The translations under genes and the position numbers were made by a program. DNA of 64,000 nucleotides, from assembly GCF_022682495.2 (NCBI RefSeq), contig NW_026527258.1, forward strand, positions 558,001-622,000. The letters are read 5' to 3'. The stretch is from Desmodus rotundus (lineage: Eukaryota; Chordata; Mammalia; Chiroptera; Phyllostomidae). The stretch's first letter is position 1. Each line of letters starts with the position of its first letter. Below are positions 10,204-24,485 of the stretch, in pieces. Below the pieces are notes generated by a model. That model searched no databases. It had not been told where the DNA came from and worked only from the letters and a program-made list of their open reading frames with translations.

Positions 10204-12243
10204 CCCAATCCCCAAACCTAACCCTAACCCTATCCCTAACCCTAATAATAAAGCTAATCCTAACCATATCCCGTATGCTAGCCCTAACCCTAACTCTATC
10301 TTGAAACAGAAGTCGTCTCATATATCGGAGCTGTGGGTGTTGTTCTAACCAAAATGCTCCTGAAATCATTTTCCATCAGGAGTGAATGAGCTGGGGCATA
10401 GCAGTATCTGAACGTTTCAGGACAGTGAGCTGCGAGTGTGGGGTTTTCGCCCCTCTATTTTTTCCTTGAAAAACTCACAGTCCGACGATTTCCTGCAAGT
10501 ACTGACTAGTATGTCTTGTGGATAAAACTGTTACTCAAACGTACATATGCACATGAAGCTCACAGTCCATAGAGTCTATGCGGCTGAATTTCCTTCTCAG
10601 AGAACAGCAAGGATTTCATGGAAAGCTGCCACACGACTAGGGAGTCAGGATGTTTCACACAAGTGCCTTATTGGAAAAATTCATGTCCAGCGGGAAACAC
10701 TCGGTCAATGGACTCGTTTCTGTAGAGTGCGAAATGTATGGGGTGCCGATATAACCGACCGATTTGGCCAATCATTCCAATTTGTTTTCCGTATGATCAC
10801 CTAGGCGGTAACTTTGCTAGGCAAAGAGTTCAGGGATCACGTTGCCCCAGACAAAGGAATGAACGGGAGCACAGGACTACGCCAACTATGAACTACAGTC
10901 AGCTTGGCTACCACTGTTTTCGCCAAATTATGCGTTCTGGGAGGAAAGCGTATCCGGACGTTGGAAGGCCGCTAGGCCATGCTACGTGACTTGGACTCCA
11001 AGGCTCTGAAGATCTAAGGCAATATGGATCTCAGAGCACCCTGCGGGGCTCCCAGTGGAAGATAATACATTGGTGAAGTTGTGTTTTCTCCTCAACATCA
11101 CCCGGGAATAAACCTATTTCGTAGGAACCGGGTTTTTTAGCCAAAGCCGTCTCAGCGTGGAACGTCTTCTGAATGTTCTCTTTTCAGTAGTAGATGGAAT
11201 GGGAGACTAAGGGTGTAGCCTAGGAAACGCACGGAGACTACTACGTCCCTTGGACTCCACCCGTTCGTGAAGCATTAAGGGACGAACAAGCTAAACGTAC
11301 ACCATGGGCCTAGCAGGGCATTCATTCCACTCTGAGAATACAGCAGTGAAGACTTTGCGCTCCCCTGCGTCATTCAGCAATTATAGGAACTCGTGCGAAA
11401 AGTGTTTTCCACAAAAGCCATCCACACTATTTGACGTGTTATCAATGTTCTCATTTCAGTAGGGGATGAAAGCAGTGGTGTGCCACATAGTGCGTACACT
11501 TGTCAGCATCCCGTCGAAGTACCTTGCTGCAATGTAGGATCTCTGGCTCGTGTCATAGCCCAAGAGCTACTGAAATGATTTCCCTTCAGCAAAGGAGGGA
11601 ATGCCAGCATAGCACTTTGTGATCCTTGAAGGGGGATGAGCTTCCACAGTAGAGTTTTCTCCTAGGTACTTTTCGCATCCGAAAAGCGTAGTCCCAAGAA
11701 GAAGAGAAGGAACGGCCTAGTTCCTCACTTTGACCATACAGTGTTTTCAACGCAGAAACGCATGTGAAGCTAGCAGTCCCCTTACTCTATTCGAGTGAAC
11801 GTCTCGGACACAGCACATGAGTCAACGGTTTGAAAGCTGGCAAGGACTCGGGAATGAACATGTTCCTGAGAAGTGGCTTTAAGCATGAACGCAGCACTCG
11901 ATCAATGTGTTCATATCAGCTGAAGTGGAAATGAGTGCCTTGTACCCTATCACACAACCTCTTCAGAACGTATGATCAGCTATTTTGCTCTCTTATCATT
12001 TCCCTTGCTGTGTTTGAGTCCAACGATCTACAGAATCACTTTCTCGTCATCCACGGACTCAAAGAGAGTACAGGACTATGACTGCTATGAAGTGCACTAT
12101 CTTCTATGACACACTTTCCTCGACCGGCGGCCGTCATCTGCCTATAGCCCTAGCCCTAAGCCTACATGTAACATTAGCCCAAACCATCATCCTAACCCTA
12201 ACCCTACTCTTATCCCTAACCCTACCCCTCACCCTAACCCGAA
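10204..12243 (+). repeat. Satellite monomer copy 6 (type beta)
   Basis: This copy is 2,040 bases. It defines type beta: A334, G409, T6. No private change was seen. Confidence 0.95.
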
Positions 12244-14283
12244 CCCAATCCCCAAACCTAACCCTAACCCTATCCCTAACCCTAATAATAAAGCTAATCC
12301 TAACCATATCCCGTATGCTAGCCCTAACCCTAACTCTATCTTGAAACAGAAGTCGTCTCATATATCGGAGCTGTGGGTGTTGTTCTAACCAAAATGCTCC
12401 TGAAATCATTTTCCATCAGGAGTGAATGAGCTGGGGCATAGCAGTATCTGAACGTTTCAGGACAGTGAGCTGCGAGTGTGGGGTTTTCGCCCCTCTATTT
12501 TTTCCTTGAAAAACTCACAGTCCGACGATTTCCTGCAAGTACTGACTAGTATGTCTTGTGGATAAAACTGTTACTCAAACGTACATATGCACATGAAGCT
12601 CACAGTCCATAGAGTCTATGCGGCTGAATTTCCTTCTCAGAGAACAGCAAGGATTTAATGGAAAGCTGCCACACGACTAGGGAGTCAGGATGTTTCACAC
12701 AAGTGCCTTATTGGAAAAATTCATGTCCAGCGGGAAACACTCGGTCAATGGACTCGTTTCTGTAGAGTGCGAAATGTATGGGGTGCCGATATAACCGACC
12801 GATTTGGCCAATCATTCCAATTTGTTTTCCGTATGATCACCTAGGCGGTAACTTTGCTAGGCAAAGAGTTCAGGGATCACGTTGCCCCAGACAAAGGAAT
12901 GAACGGGAGCACAGGACTACGCCAACTATGAACTACAGTCAGCTTGGCTACCACTGTTTTCGCCAAATTATGCGTTCTGGGAGGAAAGCGTATCCGGACG
13001 TTGGAAGGCCGCTAGGCCATGCTACGTGACTTGGACTCCAAGGCTCTGAAGATCTAAGGCAATATGGATCTCAGAGCACCCTGCGGGGCTCCCAGTGGAA
13101 GATAATACATTGGTGAAGTTGTGTTTTCTCCTCAACATCACCCGGGAATAAACCTATTTCGTAGGAACCGGGTTTTTTAGCCAAAGCCGTCTCAGCGTGG
13201 AACGTCTTCTGAATGTTCTCTTTTCAGTAGTAGATGGAATGGGAGACTAAGGGTGTAGCCTAGGAAACGCACGGAGACTACTACGTCCCTTGGACTCCAC
13301 CCGTTCGTGAAGCATTAAGGGACGAACAAGCTAAACGTACACCATGGGCCTAGCAGGGCATTCATTCCACTCTGAGAATACAGCAGTGAAGACTTTGCGC
13401 TCCCCTGCGTCATTCAGCAATTATAGGAACTCGTGCGAAAAGTGTTTTCCACAAAAGCCATCCACACTATTTGACGTGTTATCAATGTTCTCATTTCAGT
13501 AGGGGATGAAAGCAGTGGTGTGCCACATAGTGCGTACACTTGTCAGCATCCCGTCGAAGTACCTTGCTGCAATGTAGGATCTCTGGCTCGTGTCATAGCC
13601 CAAGAGCTACTGAAATGATTTCCCTTCAGCAAAGGAGGGAATGCCAGCATAGCACTTTGTGATCCTTGAAGGGGGATGAGCTTCCACAGTAGAGTTTTCT
13701 CCTAGGTACTTTTCGCATCCGAAAAGCGTAGTCCCAAGAAGAAGAGAAGGAACGGCCTAGTTCCTCACTTTGACCATACAGTGTTTTCAACGCAGAAACG
13801 CATGTGAAGCTAGCAGTCCCCTTACTCTATTCGAGTGAACGTCTCGGACACAGCACATGAGTCAACGGTTTGAAAGCTGGCAAGGACTCGGGAATGAACA
13901 TGTTCCTGAGAAGTGGCTTTAAGCATGAACGCAGCACTCGATCAATGTGTTCATATCAGCTGAAGTGGAAATGAGTGCCTTGTACCCTATCACACAACCT
14001 CTTCAGAACGTATGATCAGCTATTTTGCTCTCTTATCATTTCCCTTGCTGTGTTTGAGTCCAACGATCTACAGAATCACTTTCTCGTCATCCACGGACTC
14101 AAAGAGAGTACAGGACTATGACTGCTATGAAGTGCACTATCTTCTATGACACACTTTCCTCGACCGGCGGCCGTCATCTGCCTATAGCCCTAGCCCTAAG
14201 CCTACATGTAACATTAGCCCAAACCATCATCCTAACCCTAACCCTACTCTTATCCCTAACCCTACCCCTCACCCTAACCCGAA
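12244..14283 (+). repeat. Satellite monomer copy 7 (type beta)
   Basis: Type beta with one private change, A at unit position 414. That change puts a TAA at 12656-12658 in the 85-codon open frame that the other copies keep. The copy is otherwise the same as its neighbours, so the frame does not appear to be maintained for protein. Confidence 0.95.
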
Positions 14284-16324
14284 CCCAATCCCCAAACCTA
14301 ACCCTAACCCTATCCCTAACCCTAATAATAAAGCTAATCCTAACCATATCCCGTATGCTAGCCCTAACCCTAACTCTATCTTGAAACAGAAGTCGTCTCA
14401 TATATCGGAGCTGTGGGTGTTGTTCTAACCAAAATGCTCCTGAAATCATTTTCCATCAGGAGTGAATGAGCTGGGGCATAGCAGTATCTGAACGTTTCAG
14501 GACAGTGAGCTGCGAGTGTGGGGTTTTCGCCCCTCTATTTTTTCCTTGAAAAACTCACAGTCCGACGATTTCCTGCAAGTACTGACTAGTATGTCTTGTG
14601 GATAAAACTGTTACTCGAACGTACATATGCACATGAAGCTCACAGTCCATAGAGTCTATGCGGCTGAATTTCCTTCTCAGAGAACAGCAAGCATTTCATG
14701 GAAAGCTGCCACACGACTAGGGAGTCAGGATGTTTCACACAAGTGCCTTATTGGAAAAATTCATGTCCAGCGGGAAACACTCGGTCAATGGACTCGTTTC
14801 TGTAGAGTGCGAAATGTATGGGGTGCCGATATAACCGACCGATTTGGCCAATCATTCCAATTTGTTTTCCGTATGATCACCTAGGCGGTAACTTTGCTAG
14901 GCAAAGAGTTCAGGGATCACGTTGCCCCAGACAAAGGAATGAACGGGAGCACAGGACTACGCCAACTATGAACTACAGTCAGCTTGGCTACCACTGTTTT
15001 CGCCAAATTATGCGTTCTGGGAGGAAAGCGTATCCGGACGTTGGAAGGCCGCTAGGCCATGCTACGTGACTTGGACTCCAAGGCTCTGAAGATCTAAGGC
15101 AATATGGATCTCAGAGCACCCTGCGGGGCTCCCAGTGGAAGATAATACATTGGTGAAGTTGTGTTTTCTCCTCAACATCACCCGGGAATAAACCTATTTC
15201 GTAGGAACCGGGTTTTTTTAGCCAAAGCCGTCTCAGCGTGGAACGTCTTCTGAATGTTCTCTTTTCAGTAGTAGATGGAATGGGAGACTAAGGGTGTAGC
15301 CTAGGAAACGCACGGAGACTACTACGTCCCTTGGACTCCACCCGTTCGTGAAGCATTAAGGGACGAACAAGCTAAACGTACACCATGGGCCTAGCAGGGC
15401 ATTCATTCCACTCTGAGAATACAGCAGTGAAGACTTTGCGCTCCCCTGCGTCATTCAGCAATTATAGGAACTCGTGCGAAAAGTGTTTTCCACAAAAGCC
15501 ATCCACACTATTTGACGTGTTATCAATGTTCTCATTTCAGTAGGGGATGAAAGCAGTGGTGTGCCACATAGTGCGTACACTTGTCAGCATCCCGTCGAAG
15601 TACCTTGCTGCAATGTAGGATCTCTGGCTCGTGTCATAGCCCAAGAGCTACTGAAATGATTTCCCTTCAGCAAAGGAGGGAATGCCAGCATAGCACTTTG
15701 TGATCCTTGAAGGGGGATGAGCTTCCACAGTAGAGTTTTCTCCTAGGTACTTTTCGCATCCGAAAAGCGTAGTCCCAAGAAGAAGAGAAGGAACGGCCTA
15801 GTTCCTCACTTTGACCATACAGTGTTTTCAACGCAGAAACGCATGTGAAGCTAGCAGTCCCCTTACTCTATTCGAGTGAACGTCTCGGACACAGCACATG
15901 AGTCAACGGTTTGAAAGCTGGCAAGGACTCGGGAATGAACATGTTCCTGAGAAGTGGCTTTAAGCATGAACGCAGCACTCGATCAATGTGTTCATATCAG
16001 CTGAAGTGGAAATGAGTGCCTTGTACCCTATCACACAACCTCTTCAGAACGTATGATCAGCTATTTTGCTCTCTTATCATTTCCCTTGCTGTGTTTGAGT
16101 CCAACGATCTACAGAATCACTTTCTCGTCATCCACGGACTCAAAGAGAGTACAGGACTATGACTGCTATGAAGTGCACTATCTTCTATGACACACTTTCC
16201 TCGACCGGCGGCCGTCATCTGCCTATAGCCCTAGCCCTAAGCCTACATGTAACATTAGCCCAAACCATCATCCTAACCCTAACCCTACTCTTATCCCTAA
16301 CCCTACCCCTCACCCTAACCCGAA
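14284..16324 (+). repeat. Satellite monomer copy 8 (type alpha)
   Basis: This copy is 2,041 bases, type alpha (G334, C409, T7). It is the first member of an alternating alpha-beta-alpha-beta run covering copies 8-11. Confidence 0.95.
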
Positions 16325-18364
16325 CCCAATCCCCAAACCTAACCCTAACCCTATCCCTAACCCTAATAATAAAGCTAATCCTAACCATATCCCGTATGCT
16401 AGCCCTAACCCTAACTCTATCTTGAAACAGAAGTCGTCTCATATATCGGAGCTGTGGGTGTTGTTCTAACCAAAATGCTCCTGAAATCATTTTCCATCAG
16501 GAGTGAATGAGCTGGGGCATAGCAGTATCTGAACGTTTCAGGACAGTGAGCTGCGAGTGTGGGGTTTTCGCCCCTCTATTTTTTCCTTGAAAAACTCACA
16601 GTCCGACGATTTCCTGCAAGTACTGACTAGTATGTCTTGTGGATAAAACTGTTACTCAAACGTACATATGCACATGAAGCTCACAGTCCATAGAGTCTAT
16701 GCGGCTGAATTTCCTTCTCAGAGAACAGCAAGGATTTCATGGAAAGCTGCCACACGACTAGGGAGTCAGGATGTTTCACACAAGTGCCTTATTGGAAAAA
16801 TTCATGTCCAGCGGGAAACACTCGGTCAATGGACTCGTTTCTGTAGAGTGCGAAATGTATGGGGTGCCGATATAACCGACCGATTTGGCCAATCATTCCA
16901 ATTTGTTTTCCGTATGATCACCTAGGCGGTAACTTTGCTAGGCAAAGAGTTCAGGGATCACGTTGCCCCAGACAAAGGAATGAACGGGAGCACAGGACTA
17001 CGCCAACTATGAACTACAGTCAGCTTGGCTACCACTGTTTTCGCCAAATTATGCGTTCTGGGAGGAAAGCGTATCCGGACGTTGGAAGGCCGCTAGGCCA
17101 TGCTACGTGACTTGGACTCCAAGGCTCTGAAGATCTAAGGCAATATGGATCTCAGAGCACCCTGCGGGGCTCCCAGTGGAAGATAATACATTGGTGAAGT
17201 TGTGTTTTCTCCTCAACATCACCCGGGAATAAACCTATTTCGTAGGAACCGGGTTTTTTAGCCAAAGCCGTCTCAGCGTGGAACGTCTTCTGAATGTTCT
17301 CTTTTCAGTAGTAGATGGAATGGGAGACTAAGGGTGTAGCCTAGGAAACGCACGGAGACTACTACGTCCCTTGGACTCCACCCGTTCGTGAAGCATTAAG
17401 GGACGAACAAGCTAAACGTACACCATGGGCCTAGCAGGGCATTCATTCTACTCTGAGAATACAGCAGTGAAGACTTTGCGCTCCCCTGCGTCATTCAGCA
17501 ATTATAGGAACTCGTGCGAAAAGTGTTTTCCACAAAAGCCATCCACACTATTTGACGTGTTATCAATGTTCTCATTTCAGTAGGGGATGAAAGCAGTGGT
17601 GTGCCACATAGTGCGTACACTTGTCAGCATCCCGTCGAAGTACCTTGCTGCAATGTAGGATCTCTGGCTCGTGTCATAGCCCAAGAGCTACTGAAATGAT
17701 TTCCCTTCAGCAAAGGAGGGAATGCCAGCATAGCACTTTGTGATCCTTGAAGGGGGATGAGCTTCCACAGTAGAGTTTTCTCCTAGGTACTTTTCGCACC
17801 CGAAAAGCGTAGTCCCAAGAAGAAGAGAAGGAACGGCCTAGTTCCTCACTTTGACCATACAGTGTTTTCAACGCAGAAACGCATGTGAAGCTAGCAGTCC
17901 CCTTACTCTATTCGAGTGAACGTCTCGGACACAGCACATGAGTCAACGGTTTGAAAGCTGGCAAGGACTCGGGAATGAACATGTTCCTGAGAAGTGGCTT
18001 TAAGCATGAACGCAGCACTCGATCAATGTGTTCATATCAGCTGAAGTGGAAATGAGTGCCTTGTACCCTATCACACAACCTCTTCAGAACGTATGATCAG
18101 CTATTTTGCTCTCTTATCATTTCCCTTGCTGTGTTTGAGTCCAACGATCTACAGAATCACTTTCTCGTCATCCACGGACTCAAAGAGAGTACAGGACTAT
18201 GACTGCTATGAAGTGCACTATCTTCTATGACACACTTTCCTCGACCGGCGGCCGTCATCTGCCTATAGCCCTAGCCCTAAGCCTACATGTAACATTAGCC
18301 CAAACCATCATCCTAACCCTAACCCTACTCTTATCCCTAACCCTACCCCTCACCCTAACCCGAA
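16325..18364 (+). repeat. Satellite monomer copy 9 (type beta)
   Basis: This copy is 2,040 bases, type beta (A334, G409, T6), with private T1125 and C1475. It is the second member of the alternating run in copies 8-11. Confidence 0.95.
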
Positions 18365-20405
18365 CCCAATCCCCAAACCTAACCCTAACCCTATCCCTAA
18401 CCCTAATAATAAAGCTAATCCTAACCATATCCCGTATGCTAGCCCTAACCCTAACTCTATCTTGAAACAGAAGTCGTCTCATATATCGGAGCTGTGGGTG
18501 TTGTTCTAACCAAAATGCTCCTGAAATCATTTTCCATCAGGAGTGAATGAGCTGGGGCATAGCAGTATCTGAACGTTTCAGGACAGTGAGCTGCGAGTGT
18601 GGGGTTTTCGCCCCTCTATTTTTTCCTTGAAAAACTCACAGTCCGACGATTTCCTGCAAGTACTGACTAGTATGTCTTGTGGATAAAACTGTTACTCGAA
18701 CGTACATATGCACATGAAGCTCACAGTCCATAGAGTCTATGCGGCTGAATTTCCTTCTCAGAGAACAGCAAGCATTTCATGGAAAGCTGCCACACGACTA
18801 GGGAGTCAGGATGTTTCACACAAGTGCCTTATTGGAAAAATTCATGTCCAGCGGGAAACACTCGGTCAATGGACTCGTTTCTGTAGAGTGCGAAATGTAT
18901 GGGGTGCCGATATAACCGACCGATTTGGCCAATCATTCCAATTTGTTTTCCGTATGATCACCTAGGCGGTAACTTTGCTAGGCAAAGAGTTCAGGGATCA
19001 CGTTGCCCCAGACAAAGGAATGAACGGGAGCACAGGACTACGCCAACTATGAACTACAGTCAGCTTGGCTACCACTGTTTTCGCCAAATTATGCGTTCTG
19101 GGAGGAAAGCGTATCCGGACGTTGGAAGGCCGCTAGGCCATGCTACGTGACTTGGACTCCAAGGCTCTGAAGATCTAAGGCAATATGGATCTCAGAGCAC
19201 CCTGCGGGGCTCCCAGTGGAAGATAATACATTGGTGAAGTTGTGTTTTCTCCTCAACATCACCCGGGAATAAACCTATTTCGTAGGAACCGGGTTTTTTT
19301 AGCCAAAGCCGTCTCAGCGTGGAACGTCTTCTGAATGTTCTCTTTTCAGTAGTAGATGGAATGGGAGACTAAGGGTGTAGCCTAGGAAACGCACGGAGAC
19401 TACTACGTCCCTTGGACTCCACCCGTTCGTGAAGCATTAAGGGACGAACAAGCTAAACGTACACCATGGGCCTAGCAGGGCATTCATTCCACTCTGAGAA
19501 TACAGCAGTGAAGACTTTGCGCTCCCCTGCGTCATTCAGCAATTATAGGAACTCGTGCGAAAAGTGTTTTCCACAAAAGCCATCCACACTATTTGACGTG
19601 TTATCAATGTTCTCATTTCAGTAGGGGATGAAAGCAGTGGTGTGCCACATAGTGCGTACACTTGTCAGCATCCCGTCGAAGTACCTTGCTGCAATGTAGG
19701 ATCTCTGGCTCGTGTCATAGCCCAAGAGCTACTGAAATGATTTCCCTTCAGCAAAGGAGGGAATGCCAGCATAGCACTTTGTGATCCTTGAAGGGGGATG
19801 AGCTTCCACAGTAGAGTTTTCTCCTAGGTACTTTTCGCATCCGAAAAGCGTAGTCCCAAGAAGAAGAGAAGGAACGGCCTAGTTCCTCACTTTGACCATA
19901 CAGTGTTTTCAACGCAGAAACGCATGTGAAGCTAGCAGTCCCCTTACTCTATTCGAGTGAACGTCTCGGACACAGCACATGAGTCAACGGTTTGAAAGCT
20001 GGCAAGGACTCGGGAATGAACATGTTCCTGAGAAGTGGCTTTAAGCATGAACGCAGCACTCGATCAATGTGTTCATATCAGCTGAAGTGGAAATGAGTGC
20101 CTTGTACCCTATCACACAACCTCTTCAGAACGTATGATCAGCTATTTTGCTCTCTTATCATTTCCCTTGCTGTGTTTGAGTCCAACGATCTACAGAATCA
20201 CTTTCTCGTCATCCACGGACTCAAAGAGAGTACAGGACTATGACTGCTATGAAGTGCACTATCTTCTATGACACACTTTCCTCGACCGGCGGCCGTCATC
20301 TGCCTATAGCCCTAGCCCTAAGCCTACATGTAACATTAGCCCAAACCATCATCCTAACCCTAACCCTACTCTTATCCCTAACCCTACCCCTCACCCTAAC
20401 CCGAA
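18365..20405 (+). repeat. Satellite monomer copy 10 (type alpha)
   Basis: This copy is 2,041 bases, type alpha (G334, C409, T7), with no private change seen. It matches copy 8, two units upstream, better than either neighbour. Confidence 0.95.
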
Positions 20406-22445
20406 CCCAATCCCCAAACCTAACCCTAACCCTATCCCTAACCCTAATAATAAAGCTAATCCTAACCATATCCCGTATGCTAGCCCTAACCCTAACTCTA
20501 TCTTGAAACAGAAGTCGTCTCATATATCGGAGCTGTGGGTGTTGTTCTAACCAAAATGCTCCTGAAATCATTTTCCATCAGGAGTGAATGAGCTGGGGCA
20601 TAGCAGTATCTGAACGTTTCAGGACAGTGAGCTGCGAGTGTGGGGTTTTCGCCCCTCTATTTTTTCCTTGAAAAACTCACAGTCCGACGATTTCCTGCAA
20701 GTACTGACTAGTATGTCTTGTGGATAAAACTGTTACTCAAACGTACATATGCACATGAAGCTCACAGTCCATAGAGTCTATGCGGCTGAATTTCCTTCTC
20801 AGAGAACAGCAAGGATTTCATGGAAAGCTGCCACACGACTAGGGAGTCAGGATGTTTCACACAAGTGCCTTATTGGAAAAATTCATGTCCAGCGGGAAAC
20901 ACTCGGTCAATGGACTCGTTTCTGTAGAGTGCGAAATGTATGGGGTGCCGATATAACCGACCGATTTGGCCAATCATTCCAATTTGTTTTCCGTATGATC
21001 ACCTAGGCGGTAACTTTGCTAGGCAAAGAGTTCAGGGATCACGTTGCCCCAGACAAAGGAATGAACGGGAGCACAGGACTACGCCAACTATGAACTACAG
21101 TCAGCTTGGCTACCACTGTTTTCGCCAAATTATGCGTTCTGGGAGGAAAGCGTATCCGGACGTTGGAAGGCCGCTAGGCCATGCTACGTGACTTGGACTC
21201 CAAGGCTCTGAAGATCTAAGGCAATATGGATCTCAGAGCACCCTGCGGGGCTCCCAGTGGAAGATAATACATTGGTGAAGTTGTGTTTTCTCCTCAACAT
21301 CACCCGGGAATAAACCTATTTCGTAGGAACCGGGTTTTTTAGCCAAAGCCGTCTCAGCGTGGAACGTCTTCTGAATGTTCTCTTTTCAGTAGTAGATGGA
21401 ATGGGAGACTAAGGGTGTAGCCTAGGAAACGCACGGAGACTACTACGTCCCTTGGACTCCACCCGTTCGTGAAGCATTAAGGGACGAACAAGCTAAACGT
21501 ACACCATGGGCCTAGCAGGGCATTCATTCCACTCTGAGAATACAGCAGTGAAGACTTTGCGCTCCCCTGCGTCATTCAGCAATTATAGGAACTCGTGCGA
21601 AAAGTGTTTTCCACAAAAGCCATCCACACTATTTGACGTGTTATCAATGTTCTCATTTCAGTAGGGGATGAAAGCAGTGGTGTGCCACATAGTGCGTACA
21701 CTTGTCAGCATCCCGTCGAAGTACCTTGCTGCAATGTAGGATCTCTGGCTCGTGTCATAGCCCAAGAGCTACTGAAATGATTTCCCTTCAGCAAAGGAGG
21801 GAATGCCAGCATAGCACTTTGTGATCCTTGAAGGGGGATGAGCTTCCACAGTAGAGTTTTCTCCTAGGTACTTTTCGCATCCGAAAAGCATAGTCCCAAG
21901 AAGAAGAGAAGGAACGGCCTAGTTCCTCACTTTGACCATACAGTGTTTTCAACGCAGAAACGCATGTGAAGCTAGCAGTCCCCTTACTCTATTCGAGTGA
22001 ACGTCTCGGACACAGCACATGAGTCAACGGTTTGAAAGCTGGCAAGGACTCGGGAATGAACATGTTCCTGAGAAGTGGCTTTAAGCATGAACGCAGCACT
22101 CGATCAATGTGTTCATATCAGCTGAAGTGGAAATGAGTGCCTTGTACCCTATCACACAACCTCTTCAGAACGTATGATCAGCTATTTTGCTCTCTTATCA
22201 TTTCCCTTGCTGTGTTTGAGTCCAACGATCTACAGAATCACTTTCTCGTCATCCACGGACTCAAAGAGAGTACAGGACTATGACTGCTATGAAGTGCACT
22301 ATCTTCTATGACACACTTTCCTCGACCGGCGGCCGTCATCTGCCTATAGCCCTAGCCCTAAGCCTACATGTAACATTAGCCCAAACCATCATCCTAACCC
22401 TAACCCTACTCTTATCCCTAACCCTACCCCTCACCCTAACCCGAA
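20406..22445 (+). repeat. Satellite monomer copy 11 (type beta)
   Basis: This copy is 2,040 bases, type beta (A334, G409, T6). It has one private CpG to CpA change at unit position 1485. Confidence 0.95.
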
Positions 22446-24485
22446 CCCAATCCCCAAACCTAACCCTAACCCTATCCCTAACCCTAATAATAAAGCTAAT
22501 CCTAACCATATCCCGTATGCTAGCCCTAACCCTAACTCTATCTTGAAACAGAAGTCGTCTCATATATCGGAGCTGTGGGTGTTGTTCTAACCAAAATGCT
22601 CCTGAAATCATTTTCCATCAGGAGTGAATGAGCTGGGGCATAGCAGTATCTGAACGTTTCAGGACAGTGAGCTGCGAGTGTGGGGTTTTCGCCCCTCTAT
22701 TTTTTCCTTGAAAAACTCACAGTCCGACGATTTCCTGCAAGTACTGACTAGTATGTCTTGTGGATAAAACTGTTACTCAAACGTACATATGCACATGAAG
22801 CTCACAGTCCATAGAGTCTATGCGGCTGAATTTCCTTCTCAGAGAACAGCAAGGATTTCATGGAAAGCTGCCACACGACTAGGGAGTCAGGATGTTTCAC
22901 ACAAGTGCCTTATTGGAAAAATTCATGTCCAGCGGGAAACACTCGGTCAATGGACTCGTTTCTGTAGAGTGCGAAATGTATGGGGTGCCGATATAACCGA
23001 CCGATTTGGCCAATCATTCCAATTTGTTTTCCGTATGATCACCTAGGCGGTAACTTTGCTAGGCAAAGAGTTCAGGGATCACGTTGCCCCAGACAAAGGA
23101 ATGAACGGGAGCACAGGACTACGCCAACTATGAACTACAGTCAGCTTGGCTACCACTGTTTTCGCCAAATTATGCGTTCTGGGAGGAAAGCGTATCCGGA
23201 CGTTGGAAGGCCGCTAGGCCATGCTACGTGACTTGGACTCCAAGGCTCTGAAGATCTAAGGCAATATGGATCTCAGAGCACCCTGCGGGGCTCCCAGTGG
23301 AAGATAATACATTGGTGAAGTTGTGTTTTCTCCTCAACATCACCCGGGAATAAACCTATTTCGTAGGAACCGGGTTTTTTAGCCAAAGCCGTCTCAGCGT
23401 GGAACGTCTTCTGAATGTTCTCTTTTCAGTAGTAGATGGAATGGGAGACTAAGGGTGTAGCCTAGGAAACGCACGGAGACTACTACGTCCCTTGGACTCC
23501 ACCCGTTCGTGAAGCATTAAGGGACGAACAAGCTAAACGTACACCATGGGCCTAGCAGGGCATTCATTCCACTCTGAGAATACAGCAGTGAAGACTTTGC
23601 GCTCCCCTGCGTCATTCAGCAATTATAGGAACTCGTGCGAAAAGTGTTTTCCACAAAAGCCATCCACACTATTTGACGTGTTATCAATGTTCTCATTTCA
23701 GTAGGGGATGAAAGCAGTGGTGTGCCACATAGTGCGTACACTTGTCAGCATCCCGTCGAAGTACCTTGCTGCAATGTAGGATCTCTGGCTCGTGTCATAG
23801 CCCAAGAGCTACTGAAATGATTTCCCTTCAGCAAAGGAGGGAATGCCAGCATAGCACTTTGTGATCCTTGAAGGGGGATGAGCTTCCACAGTAGAGTTTT
23901 CTCCTAGGTACTTTTCGCATCCGAAAAGCGTAGTCCCAAGAAGAAGAGAAGGAACGGCCTAGTTCCTCACTTTGACCATACAGTGTTTTCAACGCAGAAA
24001 CGCATGTGAAGCTAGCAGTCCCCTTACTCTATTCGAGTGAACGTCTCGGACACAGCACATGAGTCAACGGTTTGAAAGCTGGCAAGGACTCGGGAATGAA
24101 CATGTTCCTGAGAAGTGGCTTTAAGCATGAACGCAGCACTCGATCAATGTGTTCATATCAGCTGAAGTGGAAATGAGTGCCTTGTACCCTATCACACAAC
24201 CTCTTCAGAACGTATGATCAGCTATTTTGCTCTCTTATCATTTCCCTTGCTGTGTTTGAGTCCAACGATCTACAGAATCACTTTCTCGTCATCCACGGAC
24301 TCAAAGAGAGTACAGGACTATGACTGCTATGAAGTGCACTATCTTCTATGACACACTTTCCTCGACCGGCGGCCGTCATCTGCCTATAGCCCTAGCCCTA
24401 AGCCTACATGTAACATTAGCCCAAACCATCATCCTAACCCTAACCCTACTCTTATCCCTAACCCTACCCCTCACCCTAACCCGAA
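22446..24485 (+). repeat. Satellite monomer copy 12 (type beta)
   Basis: This copy is 2,040 bases, type beta (A334, G409, T6), with no private change seen. It is the closest thing to a beta consensus alongside copy 6. Confidence 0.95.
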
